64,000 nucleotides of DNA from Cognaticolwellia sediminilitoris (GCA_002104535.1 NBOG01000011.1:33904-97903); one strand, 5' to 3'; positions 53,339 through 62,645 are shown, numbered from the stretch's first letter. Notes: a model not told the origin generated them from the sequence alone. Numbers and translations: made by a program.

Positions 53339-54157
53339 TTACATATAATTAGAAAGCGGATCACCCTCCATATACTCTTCAACACTCATTAGTGAATCAA
53401 TAAATAAGTAAAACAATTCGGACTGTGAATTAATATCAAGCTTGGCATAAGCATGTTTACGGTGAAGTTTTACGGTTTCAACAACGATATTTAATTCTTC
53501 AGAAACGGTTTTTGTGGTGTAGCCATGCAAGATCAAATGCACTACTTGTTTTTCTCGTTGAGTTAAAACAGAAGCGCCAAAATGATCTAAAGCATGTTGC
53601 ATTCTTGCTCTGATATTTGGACTTTGATCTTCTGTCGCCGCTTGGCTCCAGTGTTGTTGACATATTTTTTCAATTAGCGGAGTTATATCTTTAAGCAGGG
53701 TTAATTCTTTTTTAGAGAAGTTTTTCAATTCACCTGTTCGGCCGACCGATATGTTAAGAAAGTCATTATTTGGCAGTGAAATAAGGTAACCACACTCATC
53801 TTTTAAGCCTGAGTTAGAGTACCACGTTCGATAGTACTCAGTTTGTTTAAAGCCGGCGGGAGTAATGGCCTTAAAATGAACGAATCCTCGTTGCTGTTTT
53901 TGGGTAGCCACAAGGTAAAAAGGGTCGATTAAAAAGGCGCCCTTAACGAACAGGTCGATATTTTTACTACCACCTTTCTTTGGGTCATCAAAATATTCTA
54001 GTTTCGGTAAAGCAGAATGACGAAAAAGTATGATCGTAACATCGTTGCTTTCAACGAGTAGTTTTAATCCTGAAGCGAGTTTTTCGGGTAAACTTGAATC
54101 TGATAAATCATCAATCCAATTTGCTGTAATTTCAGCTATTTGCGCAATATTAGACAT
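53339..54157 (-). CDS. LuxR-type (NarL/FixJ HTH) regulator of the amine cluster
   Basis: This 272-residue protein has a C-terminal LuxR/GerE HTH at about 195-250 (LTQREKQVVHLILHGYTTKTVSEELNIVVETVKLHRKHAYAKL). The N-terminal domain of about 180 residues is not a receiver, since no Asp pocket is seen; it may bind a small ligand. It is the only regulator inside the cluster. The 7-2-7 boxes of the two divergent promoter regions match the DNA form recognised by this HTH class, so it is the best candidate regulator. Confidence 0.87.
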   Translation of the reverse strand: MSNIAQIAEITANWIDDLSDSSLPEKLASGLKLLVESNDVTIILFRHSALPKLEYFDDPKKGGSKNIDLFVKGAFLIDPFYLVATQKQQRGFVHFKAITPAGFKQTEYYRTWYSNSGLKDECGYLISLPNNDFLNISVGRTGELKNFSKKELTLLKDITPLIEKICQQHWSQAATEDQSPNIRARMQHALDHFGASVLTQREKQVVHLILHGYTTKTVSEELNIVVETVKLHRKHAYAKLDINSQSELFYLFIDSLMSVEEYMEGDPLSNYM

Positions 54158-54393
54158 TTGTTTTCAACACATTTATTCGATACCTTACTATAAATACTAT
54201 TGTTGTGATTACAAGAGCAGCACTAATATTTAAGGTATATTTTTTTAGTTTTTAGCAGGCGTTAACTTAGTCGTCAACGCTAATGGAAAGGCTTGGCTAT
54301 TATTTTATAAATTATTTACAACGTACACATAAATATCATCAAATATAACTTATTGTTTTTTTAATTAACTATTGAGGGACTTGCGTGTGATGC

Positions 54394-55131
54394 CTAAGCC
54401 GTATTGCCACCATCTATAGAAATAGTCGTGCCGGTAATTTGGGCAGCAATATCAGATGATAAATAAAAAGCCAGTGCAGCAACCTCTGAAGGCAGGGTAA
54501 TACGACCGGTTGGACTGTCTGAATTATTGCTAATCATTGCTTGGTCATAATCGACTTGTCGCTGAGCAGCTTCAGTTTTCAACATCGGAGTATCAACATC
54601 GCCCGGACAAATAGCATTTACAGTCACACCTTGTCCAGCATGATCAAGTGCCATTGCTTTTGTCATTAATACTAAACCACCTTTACTGGCACAATAGGCT
54701 AAGGCATCTTTTCCGCCCATTAGCCCCCAGTCAGATGCAACATTAATGATTGAGCCTTTACTTTTAATTAGTGCAGGCAGTGCGGCTCTGCTAAGGTAAA
54801 AAGGTGCTGACAGATTGGTCGCTATCGAGTCATGCCACTGTTCATCAGTGGTGTTATTAGCGTTATATCGGTAAATAATGCCAGCATTATTGATTAGTGT
54901 ATCGATACGGCCAAATTCTTTTAGCGCCAGTTTAATAATATCATTACAATTTTTTGAGTTGGTTATATCACCAATCCAAGCTTTGGCATTGGGTTTGTTT
55001 TCAATGGCAAGTTGTGTACGTTTTTCGTCGCGTCCAACTGCAATAACGTTATAATTATTATCAGAATAAGTATTGACTAAAGCCTTACCAATTCCAGAGC
55101 TTGCACCTGTAATGATCACACATTTTTTCAT
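54394..55131 (-). CDS. short-chain dehydrogenase/reductase
   Basis: This 245-residue SDR has the cofactor motif TGASSGIGKAL, NNAG in LINNAGIIYR, catalytic Ser in INVASDWG and the YxxxK motif YCASKGG. A classic SDR end ITGTTISIDGGNTA follows. Cofactor preference and substrate are unclear; Asp/Arg near the second strand (VGRDEKR) is compatible with NADP. It lies between the LuxR gene and the aminotransferase, separated from the latter by a terminator. Confidence 0.9.
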   Translation of the reverse strand: MKKCVIITGASSGIGKALVNTYSDNNYNVIAVGRDEKRTQLAIENKPNAKAWIGDITNSKNCNDIIKLALKEFGRIDTLINNAGIIYRYNANNTTDEQWHDSIATNLSAPFYLSRAALPALIKSKGSIINVASDWGLMGGKDALAYCASKGGLVLMTKAMALDHAGQGVTVNAICPGDVDTPMLKTEAAQRQVDYDQAMISNNSDSPTGRITLPSEVAALAFYLSSDIAAQITGTTISIDGGNTA

Positions 55132-55201
55132 TATTTATTCTCATTTATGTTTATATTGTTTTTCAGCTCAGTAATACCAATCGGATTATTATGTTGGATA
55201 T

Positions 55202-55236
55202 AAAAGGCCAAACTTAATTCAGTTTGGCCTTTTTGG
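55202..55236. terminator. bidirectional intrinsic terminator
   Basis: AAAAGGCCAAACT (55202-55214) and AGTTTGGCCTTTTT (55221-55234) pair fully with runs on both sides. It lies just past the aminotransferase stop on the minus strand, so the SDR gene probably has its own promoter. Confidence 0.87.
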
Positions 55237-55242
55237 TAAATT

Positions 55243-56607
55243 CTATACTTTAATACCGTAATGTTTAGCTGTGTAATCTAAAGCGATAGTTAAACGAGTA
55301 ATAAGTAGGTCAATTTCTTCCCTTGAACAAACCATAGGCGGTGCAGTGACTATGGCATCACCGACCGAACGTACCATCAAGCCGTGATTAATAGCATGGG
55401 TTTTAACCATTGCACCACCAGCGCAATCAGGCGCTAAACGCTCTTTAGCAGATTTGTTTTTAGCAATTTCAATTGCTGCAACCATGCCCATGCCACGAAC
55501 TTCACCAACAATTGGGTGATCTTCCAAGGTGCGAAGCTGTGCTTGAAAATAAGGCATAATATCTGCAGCTGCGTTTTCTATAACTTTGTCATTCTTTAGA
55601 ATATCAATAGTTGCAATACCTGCAGCACAAGCAGCAGGGTGACCAGAGTAGGTAAAGCCGTGGGTAAATTCGCCGCCGTTAGCCGCTAATACATCAGCAA
55701 TTTTATCGCTAACCATAACGCCGCCTAGTGGTTGGTAACCATTAGTTACTGCTTTTGCGAAGGTCATTAGATCAGGTTCGTAACCGAACGTTTGAGCACC
55801 AAACCAGTCACCGGTGCGGCCAAAACCACAAATAACTTCATCGCTGATCAATAGAATGTCACGTTCTTTACAAATGCGAGAAATTTCAGGCCAGTAAGTT
55901 TCTGGTGGCACAATAACGCCACCTGCACCTTGAATAGGTTCAGCGATAAAGGCGGCAACATTTTCTTCGCCAATTTCATCAATCTTAGCCGCTAACTCTT
56001 GCGCCACTTTAAGGCCAAATTCGCCCTTATCCATGTCGCCACCTTCAGTAAACCAGTTTGGCTGACCAATGTGTTCTACGTAACTAAGACCGGTGTATTG
56101 CTTATGCATACCGTCAAAACCACCAAGCGACCCAGCAGCAACGGTAGAACCATGGTATGCACCATGACGACTGATGAAAACTTTCTTGTTCGGTTTGCCG
56201 AGTAAATCATAGTAACGGTGAACCAAACGAATGTTGGTATCGTTGGCTTCTGAACCAGAATTTGTAAAAAATACATGATTAAATTGCGCGGGAGAAATAT
56301 CGACAAGTGCTTGCGCCATTTGTACAGAAACATCGGTAGCACATTGGAAAAAGCTATTATAAAAAGGCAGTGTATTTAATTGCTTATTAATTGCTTCATT
56401 AATCTTTGGTTGGCTATAGCCTAAGTTACAACACCAAAGGCCAGACATACCATCTAGCAGCTGTTTGCCTTCTTCGTTGTATATATAGATGTGTTCAGCT
56501 TTTGTATAGATAGCAGTCTTTGTCGCTTTATATTCTTTAAAGTCAGTAAATGGATGTAAAAAATGTGCTTTATCTAATTTTTGTAATGCTGTAGTGTTTG
56601 AATTCAT
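55243..56607 (-). CDS. class III aminotransferase (putrescine/omega-amino type)
   Basis: This PLP enzyme of about 454 residues has HPFTDFKEY near the start, LLDGMSGLWCCNLGY, FFTNSGSEANDTNIRLV, SRHGAYHGSTVAAGSLGG, LISDEVICGFGRTG and the Schiff-base Lys in MTFAKAVTNGYQPLGG. It belongs to the SpuC-like/omega-transaminase group that moves amino groups from putrescine, spermidine fragments or beta-alanine to pyruvate. ATG 56607 is chosen with GAGGTCAG upstream. In this cluster it may replace the amine oxidase PuuB. It is divergent from the PuuD-like gene across two box-like sites. Confidence 0.9.
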   Translation of the reverse strand: MNSNTTALQKLDKAHFLHPFTDFKEYKATKTAIYTKAEHIYIYNEEGKQLLDGMSGLWCCNLGYSQPKINEAINKQLNTLPFYNSFFQCATDVSVQMAQALVDISPAQFNHVFFTNSGSEANDTNIRLVHRYYDLLGKPNKKVFISRHGAYHGSTVAAGSLGGFDGMHKQYTGLSYVEHIGQPNWFTEGGDMDKGEFGLKVAQELAAKIDEIGEENVAAFIAEPIQGAGGVIVPPETYWPEISRICKERDILLISDEVICGFGRTGDWFGAQTFGYEPDLMTFAKAVTNGYQPLGGVMVSDKIADVLAANGGEFTHGFTYSGHPAACAAGIATIDILKNDKVIENAAADIMPYFQAQLRTLEDHPIVGEVRGMGMVAAIEIAKNKSAKERLAPDCAGGAMVKTHAINHGLMVRSVGDAIVTAPPMVCSREEIDLLITRLTIALDYTAKHYGIKV

Positions 56608-56646
56608 TTCTGACCTCATCTCTTTGTATACTATAGGGTAGCGCGA

Positions 56647-56662
56647 CTACTCTAAAGGGTTA
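56647..56662. promoter_or_regulatory. 7-2-7 box 3 (degenerate)
   Basis: CTACTCT-AA-AGGGTTA keeps the centre CT-AA-AG and an AGGGNTA right half but has a weaker left half. It lies 40 bp upstream of the aminotransferase start, in the divergent region. Confidence 0.45.
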
Positions 56663-56720
56663 TAGCCGCATTTGTTCTGTTCATGTCTAATAGTTTCACA
56701 TAAAAACTGCTCTATTGGAT

Positions 56721-56736
56721 TACCCCTAAAGAGTTG
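56721..56736. promoter_or_regulatory. 7-2-7 box 4
   Basis: TACCCCT-AA-AGAGTTG. The left half is identical to that of box 1. It lies 20 bp upstream of the GTG start of the PuuD-like gene, which supports that start over the longer frame beginning at 56672. Confidence 0.6.
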
Positions 56737-56755
56737 CATGAGGAGAAAAGCTAAG

Positions 56756-57541
56756 GTGAACTTTAAAAAACCTGTTGTTGGTATAGTCTGTGACGTGATT
56801 AAAAATGGTGCTAATGGTTTTCATGGCGCAGGTGAAAAATATATTAATGCGATTGCACATGGTGCGAATGCAATTCCTATTTTAATCCCTGCACAAATTG
56901 CTGGTGAGGACCTTGAATCGTTAGACGCTTTTTTTGATGCTGATTTTTTTCAACAGCTTGACGGTGTTTTCTTCCCTGGTAGTCCTTCAAATGTTGAACC
57001 TCATCATTATAGTGAAGAACAATCAGCAACACCGGATAGTCATGATCCTCAGCGAGATGGCTCTAGTTTACCTCTGATAAAGTTGGCTATCGAAAAAGGC
57101 ATTCCTTTATTAGCAGCTTGTCGGGGTATGCAAGAGTTAAATGTAGCAATGGGTGGTGAACTTTATCAGTGCTTACATCAACATGAGCAGTTTATAGAAC
57201 ATCGTGAAAATAAAAAAGCTGATCGAAATGGCCAATATCAATTAGCTCATGAGGTGTCACTTACCCCGAATGGTTTATTGTCTACTATTCTTGGTCAAGA
57301 TAGCCATCAAGTGAACTCATTACATGGGCAGGGTATAAAAACACTTGGTCAGGGCTTAGCAGTAGAAGCATTTGCGCCAGATGGATTAATTGAAGCGATT
57401 AGTTGCATCGATGAAAACACTTTTGCTGTTGGCGTTCAATGGCATCCAGAGTGGAATTTTAAGCAAGACAAATTATCAACGGCACTATTTAAAAGCTTTG
57501 GTGAAAAAGTTCATCAACGCTTCGAACAAAAGCATAAGTAA
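56756..57541 (+). CDS. puuD: gamma-glutamyl-GABA hydrolase, PuuD-like (class I amidotransferase fold)
   Basis: This 261-residue peptidase-C26-type protein releases GABA (or another omega-amino acid) from its gamma-glutamyl adduct. The nucleophile Cys is in LLAACRGMQELNVAMGGELYQ, and His and Glu are in VGVQWHPEWN. FFPGSPSNVEPHHY is typical of PuuD. GTG 56756 is chosen because AGGAG lies 10 nt upstream and box 4 lies just before; ATG 56738 is an alternative. It is 9 bp from the aldehyde dehydrogenase gene. Confidence 0.9.
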   Translation: MNFKKPVVGIVCDVIKNGANGFHGAGEKYINAIAHGANAIPILIPAQIAGEDLESLDAFFDADFFQQLDGVFFPGSPSNVEPHHYSEEQSATPDSHDPQRDGSSLPLIKLAIEKGIPLLAACRGMQELNVAMGGELYQCLHQHEQFIEHRENKKADRNGQYQLAHEVSLTPNGLLSTILGQDSHQVNSLHGQGIKTLGQGLAVEAFAPDGLIEAISCIDENTFAVGVQWHPEWNFKQDKLSTALFKSFGEKVHQRFEQKHK

Positions 57542-57550
57542 GGAATTAAA

Positions 57551-58969
57551 ATGAAAGATTATCGAAAATTTTATATTAATGGCGCTTGGGTTAATCCAAC
57601 TGTTGCACGTGATTTCCCGGTAATAAACCCGGCAACCGAGCAAGAAATCGCTATTATTTCATTAGGTAATAGCACTGATGTTGATATGGCGGTTTCTGCT
57701 GCTCGTAAAGCATTTAGCACTTATGGTTTCAGCAGTGTTGAGCAACGCATTGCTTTATTAGAAGCATTACTAAAGCAGTATATGGATAATTATGATGCCA
57801 TGGCTCATGCTATTTCATTGGAAATGGGCTCGCCAATTGACTTTGCCATTGCTGCACAAGCCGATTGTGGTAAAGGCCATATTGAGAGCACATTAGCGGC
57901 TTTGAAAGAATTTGAATTTGAACGTCAGCTTGGTAATGCCACCATCGTCAAAGAGCCGATTGGTGTTTGTGGCTTTATTACGCCATGGAATTGGCCTATT
58001 AACCAAATTGCCTGCAAAGTAGCTCCAGCGCTTGCTACCGGTTGTACTATGGTATTAAAGCCGAGTGAAATTGCACCGTTATCGGCACAGCTATTTACGC
58101 AAATGATTCATGATGCGGGCTATCCTGCCGGTGTTTATAATATGGTTAATGGTGATGGTATGGGCGTTGGTTCAGCTATTTCGTCACATAAAGATATTGA
58201 TATGGTGTCATTCACCGGTTCAACTCGTGCTGGTATCGCTATTGCAAAATCAGCGGCCGATACCGTTAAAAGGGTGGCACAAGAGCTTGGTGGAAAATCA
58301 CCGAATATCATCTTAGATGATGCAAATATTGAAAAGGTTGTTAAACGAGGTGTCCTAGGTTGTATGAGTAATACCGGACAATCATGTAATGCGCCAACAC
58401 GCATGCTGGTTCCTGCTAGTCAGTACCAAAAAGCTATTGAGATTGCTAAAGCTACTCTCGACAGTGTTAAAGTTGGTGATCCTGCTAAAAGTGGCAACCA
58501 TATCGGACCATTGGTCAGTGAAATGCATTTTAATAAAGTGCAAAGCATGATCCAAATGGGTATTGATGAGGGCGTGACTTTACTCGGTGGCGGTGTTGGA
58601 AAACCTGATGGTTTCGAAACTGGCTACTTCTGTAAACCAACTATTTTTACCGATGTTAGTAATGACATGACGATCGCACAAGAAGAGGTCTTTGGCCCTG
58701 TTTTAGTGATGATCCCTTATGAAGGTGATGAGCAAGCGATAGAAATTGCTAACGATACGCCATATGGTTTAGCAGCACATGTGCATTCTGAAGATATTGA
58801 CAGGGCTAAACGTGTTGCACGAAAAATCCGTGCTGGCATGATCAGCATTAACGGTGCGTCGCACTATTATTCATCTCCGTTCGGTGGTTATAAACAGTCG
58901 GGCAATGGTCGTGAGTGGGGCGAGTTTGGCTTTGATGACTTCCTAGAAATTAAAGCGATTAATAGCTAA
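57551..58969 (+). CDS. aldehyde dehydrogenase of the amine pathway
   Basis: This 472-residue NAD(P)-dependent ALDH has Glu in AQELGGKSPNIIL and nucleophile Cys in NTGQSCNAPTRMLVP. ICGFITPWNWPINQIACKVAPALATGCTMVLKPSE is the coenzyme-binding block, and SPFGGYKQSGNGREWGEFG is near the end. In the Puu route the corresponding step oxidises gamma-glutamyl-aminobutyraldehyde to gamma-glutamyl-GABA. The 9-bp gap to puuD shows one operon. Confidence 0.92.
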   Translation: MKDYRKFYINGAWVNPTVARDFPVINPATEQEIAIISLGNSTDVDMAVSAARKAFSTYGFSSVEQRIALLEALLKQYMDNYDAMAHAISLEMGSPIDFAIAAQADCGKGHIESTLAALKEFEFERQLGNATIVKEPIGVCGFITPWNWPINQIACKVAPALATGCTMVLKPSEIAPLSAQLFTQMIHDAGYPAGVYNMVNGDGMGVGSAISSHKDIDMVSFTGSTRAGIAIAKSAADTVKRVAQELGGKSPNIILDDANIEKVVKRGVLGCMSNTGQSCNAPTRMLVPASQYQKAIEIAKATLDSVKVGDPAKSGNHIGPLVSEMHFNKVQSMIQMGIDEGVTLLGGGVGKPDGFETGYFCKPTIFTDVSNDMTIAQEEVFGPVLVMIPYEGDEQAIEIANDTPYGLAAHVHSEDIDRAKRVARKIRAGMISINGASHYYSSPFGGYKQSGNGREWGEFGFDDFLEIKAINS

Positions 58970-59112
58970 GAAAACTTTAGGTAAGTTATTTACCTGACAA
59001 GAATGACTACATCATTGAAAGCCATCATGCGTTAAAATACAGTGTATTTAAATCGTATGGTGGTTTTTTTTGCTAGGCGTAATGCGGCTTTACCGAACTA
59101 AGGGGAATAGAA

Positions 59113-59871
59113 ATCGATTTAACTTTAACACTTGTAATTGGCTTGATATTAGTTGCCTTTGTGGCTGGTTTTATTAGCTCAATTGCTGGGGCTGGTGGTG
59201 CTATTGTCTTGCCAGTTTTACTTTGGGTCGGCTTACCACCACTCAATGCTTTAGCGACTAATAAATTTCAAAGTGTTTTCGGAACCTTGTCTTCGACAGT
59301 TAATTTTTTTCGTAAAGGCCATATAAACTTAAACGTTTTAAAACCGGCATTATGTTATGCCTTTATTGGTTCACTCATTGGCACTTTCGCCGTCCAGCAA
59401 ATATCAAGTGACTTCTTATCGATAGTGATTCCATATTTGTTAATTATATTAGCGCTTTATATGTTGTTTTCACCGACCATCAAAGATGACGATTCTATAG
59501 CGAAAATGTCAATGAAGACATTTTCTCCGATCGTTGGTGGCGGAATAGGTCTGTATGGAGGATTTTTCGGCCCTGGTATGGGCTCATTTTTTGCAATTGC
59601 CTTTGCGTCTTTACAGGGCTTTAATATGCGCAAAGCCACGGCATATACCAAACCATTAGTCTTAATCGTTAATAGCACGTCTATGGTGATTTTTATTTGG
59701 GGCGGACACGTTATTTGGGGCTTGGCAATCGCGATGGCTGCCGCACAGGTGGTCGGTGCTCGACTTGGTTCAAACTTAGTTATTCAACGTGGCACAGCCC
59801 TCATTAAGCCGATGATAGTGATCATGACCTTAATCATTGCGGTTAAGTTAATAATACAAAACGGTAGCTAA
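59113..59871 (+). CDS. TauE/SafE-family (sulfite exporter-like) membrane protein
   Basis: This inner-membrane protein of about 252 residues has seven or eight helices. The TauE/SafE signature is FVAGFISSIAGAGGAIVLPVLLWVGLPPLNALATNKFQSVFG, and a mirrored second half has GGGIGLYGGFFGPGMGSFFAIAF. The best ribosome binding site (AAGGGG, 7 nt spacing) points at an ATC codon (59113), giving I/MDLTLTLVIGLILVAF. The first standard start is TTG 59143, inside the first helix and without a ribosome binding site. The cargo is an organic or sulfur-containing anion by family. Confidence 0.82.
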   Translation: MDLTLTLVIGLILVAFVAGFISSIAGAGGAIVLPVLLWVGLPPLNALATNKFQSVFGTLSSTVNFFRKGHINLNVLKPALCYAFIGSLIGTFAVQQISSDFLSIVIPYLLIILALYMLFSPTIKDDDSIAKMSMKTFSPIVGGGIGLYGGFFGPGMGSFFAIAFASLQGFNMRKATAYTKPLVLIVNSTSMVIFIWGGHVIWGLAIAMAAAQVVGARLGSNLVIQRGTALIKPMIVIMTLIIAVKLIIQNGS

Positions 59872-60111
59872 GTTAATATTATAAAACAAACGTTAAGCTG
59901 ATACGGAAAAGTAATAGTTTAGCTAATAACGGGATATGCAGGGTATCTCAACCACACGATTATAATATCGCCATTATCCCATTTATTAACCTTTAGTAAT
60001 CAAATCTAACAGTTAAAACTAATATCGTAATAGAGTGACTTTTATCATTTCATTAACTCTAAAAGCCCTAAAATAAGCAGCTGTCACACGTATTTATTAG
60101 GATTAAAGTTA

Positions 60112-62061
60112 TTATCGGTTCAGTAAGGGGACTTGTTTCTCATAAAACATCGGTCCATTAGCATTCATACGGAGATCTTTAGACGCAGATGAAAGGCTAT
60201 CATCAGTCGTAAAACTTGGAGTCTCATTAGAAGTAGGACTAATAGCTAAGTTTTCAGTCCAAGTTTTACCTGCTTCCATTGCTATTGGCTCGGCTAAATT
60301 TTCGATAACACTCGACGCTTGACTAAATTCAGGTAGTATCCGTCTGGTAACGTAATCGACTCTTTGCTTTATATCAGTATCACCAATACGGCCTCGCTGT
60401 CCCCACGTAACAATATATTCTTCACCGGCACTTCGCGGTTGATTCGTAATGGCAACATCACGGTCAACGTCGTAGCGAGCTTTCATCATAAAACCGTCAA
60501 ACAACATTGCATAGTCTTCGCGCTTACTGGTGTAATTATAAAATTGTGGCGCCTGTTCAGGACTAAAAAATGCTGTAACGTCACTTGGGCTATAACTTAT
60601 TTCGGTCGCTGTCGCAGTTTCACCATGGTAGCGAACTTTTGCTAAACGATACATCTCAGCGCCATATAACGGTAAAGTGCTGCTTAATTGATCTGACTGA
60701 GTGCCGGTTGCTTGAATTATTTTATCAGCGGCATCTAATATTCGATCATTTCTGTCTATGTTTGACCAGTTACTTTGAGCAAAAAAATCATTAGCATGCG
60801 CCAGTTCATGATACATCAAAGAAGCCAGGCGATATAAACCATCAGTAGGTTGGCGGGTTACTCTCATATCTTCTGGGTAGTAATAACTGGCGTAGCTGTT
60901 ATCTTTGACATAGCGCCATGGCATGACAAAATTTAAACTATCACCGAACGATGCACGATAATCTGGAGCTTGATTAATTGTGTCTCTTTCGTCGGGTGTT
61001 AACCACAAATTATCTGGATCTAGGTGTATAGCGCCAGTAACAACCCAATAATATGAAGGGCGTACATCATACGAAATTACAATCGCAGTGGTTGCTCGTA
61101 GCAAGTTTTTAAAGTCGTTGTTCGGATCCATGGTTTCTAAAAACTCTTTAAATCGCTGTCCCATCCAATGATGAGATACTACAACGCGATCCATAATGTC
61201 TTCGACATTAGGTGAAGTGGTGTCTTGTGCGATCAGTGGTAATTCATTTAAGCGGCAACTGGTGCGAAAATCTATGCTGTTACTGTAAACACAGGGAATT
61301 AAAACGTATGCATAAGGAGAATCAGTATTATATGCAAATACTCGGGCAAGCCTTTCATCGTATGCGTTGTTTTCATGTGCATTAATAGTGGCCGCGTTTT
61401 CGACTAAAATTGTTACGCTGTCTTGTACACTATTTGCCCCATCTGAAGCACTTACAGTAAAAGTTAATAAACTGTCTGCGCTAACCGCCGGAGCGTTAAA
61501 AAAAACTGCATCAGTACCTGAAGTCGTATCACTAAATGAAACAGTTGGACCTGAAACTTGTTGCCATTTAATACTGGCTTTAGTTAAATCACTATTGTCT
61601 AAGAAAACCCGTAATGAAACTTTACTTCCTTCCAGTGCTGCATGGCCTAATCTCGCTGATAATTGACTTACTTCATCACCGACTGTAATGGTATGAGTTA
61701 GCGTTTCAGAGATACCATTGCGTCTAAAGTCTACTTGAAAACTGTATTCACCACTTGAGGTTGGCGTAAAAGCGATGGCTTTCGAGTTGTTGGCGTGAAA
61801 CACTAATTCTTCACCTGCAGTCTGCTGCCAGTTTATCTGCGTTAAAGTATCTTCTGGATAATAAAGAAATAATTCAAGTGGTTGTGCAGTCTTGATGTTT
61901 TCTTCTAAGGAGATTATGCCTGTTTCTTCTATAATGGGCGTGTAATCATCTTTTTCGGGCAATGCACTTTTCGAGCTACTGCCTCCGCAAGCTTGTAACA
62001 AAATTGATAATATAATCGCTGCACTTGAAAGCCTACTTTGATTAGCTCGAATGTTGTTCAT
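60112..62061 (-). CDS. surface lipoprotein with Ig-like repeats and a HExxH metallopeptidase motif
   Basis: This 649-residue protein has a lipoprotein signal with lipobox ILLQAC (Cys25). Two beta-sandwich (PKD/cadherin-like) regions follow at about 55-130 and 130-225 (FTVSASDGANSVQDSVTILVEN). The C-terminal half carries HELAH at 418-422 in LASLMYHELAHANDFF, the zinc-metallopeptidase signature, and EDYAMLFDGFMM about 100 residues later may supply the third ligand. I recognise no named peptidase family. It is likely anchored in the outer membrane. It is monocistronic. Confidence 0.8.
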   Translation of the reverse strand: MNNIRANQSRLSSAAIILSILLQACGGSSSKSALPEKDDYTPIIEETGIISLEENIKTAQPLELFLYYPEDTLTQINWQQTAGEELVFHANNSKAIAFTPTSSGEYSFQVDFRRNGISETLTHTITVGDEVSQLSARLGHAALEGSKVSLRVFLDNSDLTKASIKWQQVSGPTVSFSDTTSGTDAVFFNAPAVSADSLLTFTVSASDGANSVQDSVTILVENAATINAHENNAYDERLARVFAYNTDSPYAYVLIPCVYSNSIDFRTSCRLNELPLIAQDTTSPNVEDIMDRVVVSHHWMGQRFKEFLETMDPNNDFKNLLRATTAIVISYDVRPSYYWVVTGAIHLDPDNLWLTPDERDTINQAPDYRASFGDSLNFVMPWRYVKDNSYASYYYPEDMRVTRQPTDGLYRLASLMYHELAHANDFFAQSNWSNIDRNDRILDAADKIIQATGTQSDQLSSTLPLYGAEMYRLAKVRYHGETATATEISYSPSDVTAFFSPEQAPQFYNYTSKREDYAMLFDGFMMKARYDVDRDVAITNQPRSAGEEYIVTWGQRGRIGDTDIKQRVDYVTRRILPEFSQASSVIENLAEPIAMEAGKTWTENLAISPTSNETPSFTTDDSLSSASKDLRMNANGPMFYEKQVPLLNR

Positions 62062-62243
62062 TGACGCCTCAGCTTAAAATTTGAATTAAAGTAATACCAT
62101 CATTAATAATACTATTAATAAACGGTTTTTATCGGCGAGTAAAGGGGGAGTGCATAGGTTGGTATTTAATTATTAGGAACTAGCACTCAAAATTTTTTGA
62201 CTGTGGTTGAGTGCTATCCCTCTAGATATGGTTGAAAGGTTAG

Positions 62244-62639
62244 CTATTCTTCTTTCTTTTTACGAATACTTAGCCCTAATTCCTGGCCGCGATATTTCGC
62301 ATAATAACTACCGCCAATAAACATGATGCTGGCGAAAACTAATTCACCTAATGCCCATAGTTTCTCATCCGCTGAAACCCATAAAGTCGTTAAGCTGTGC
62401 AGAAAGTAAATCATGACTATAAAATTTGACCATGCATAAGTATATGGATTGCCTTGTACTAAACCTTTTAAAGGAAAGAGTAATGGCAAAACAAACATCA
62501 CTAAGGTTAAAGGTACAGAAAGGGCAGAATCACCACTGATAACAATTAACCAGAGTGGCATGTAAATCAGTAATGAAAAGTAACCAAATAAAGTGACTTT
62601 CTTTAGCGTTGTCGTTGAAAAGCGAGGTTTATTGTTCAT
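62244..62639 (-). CDS. DUF2069 inner-membrane protein
   Basis: This 131-residue protein has four hydrophobic segments. The DUF2069 pattern is LVMFVLPLLFPLKGLVQGNPYTYAWSNFIVMIYFLHSLTTLW. Function is unknown. It sits 6 bp downstream of the ArsC-like gene and is part of a conserved trio with it and bepA. Confidence 0.9.
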   Translation of the reverse strand: MNNKPRFSTTTLKKVTLFGYFSLLIYMPLWLIVISGDSALSVPLTLVMFVLPLLFPLKGLVQGNPYTYAWSNFIVMIYFLHSLTTLWVSADEKLWALGELVFASIMFIGGSYYAKYRGQELGLSIRKKKEE

Positions 62640-62645
62640 ATGTAT

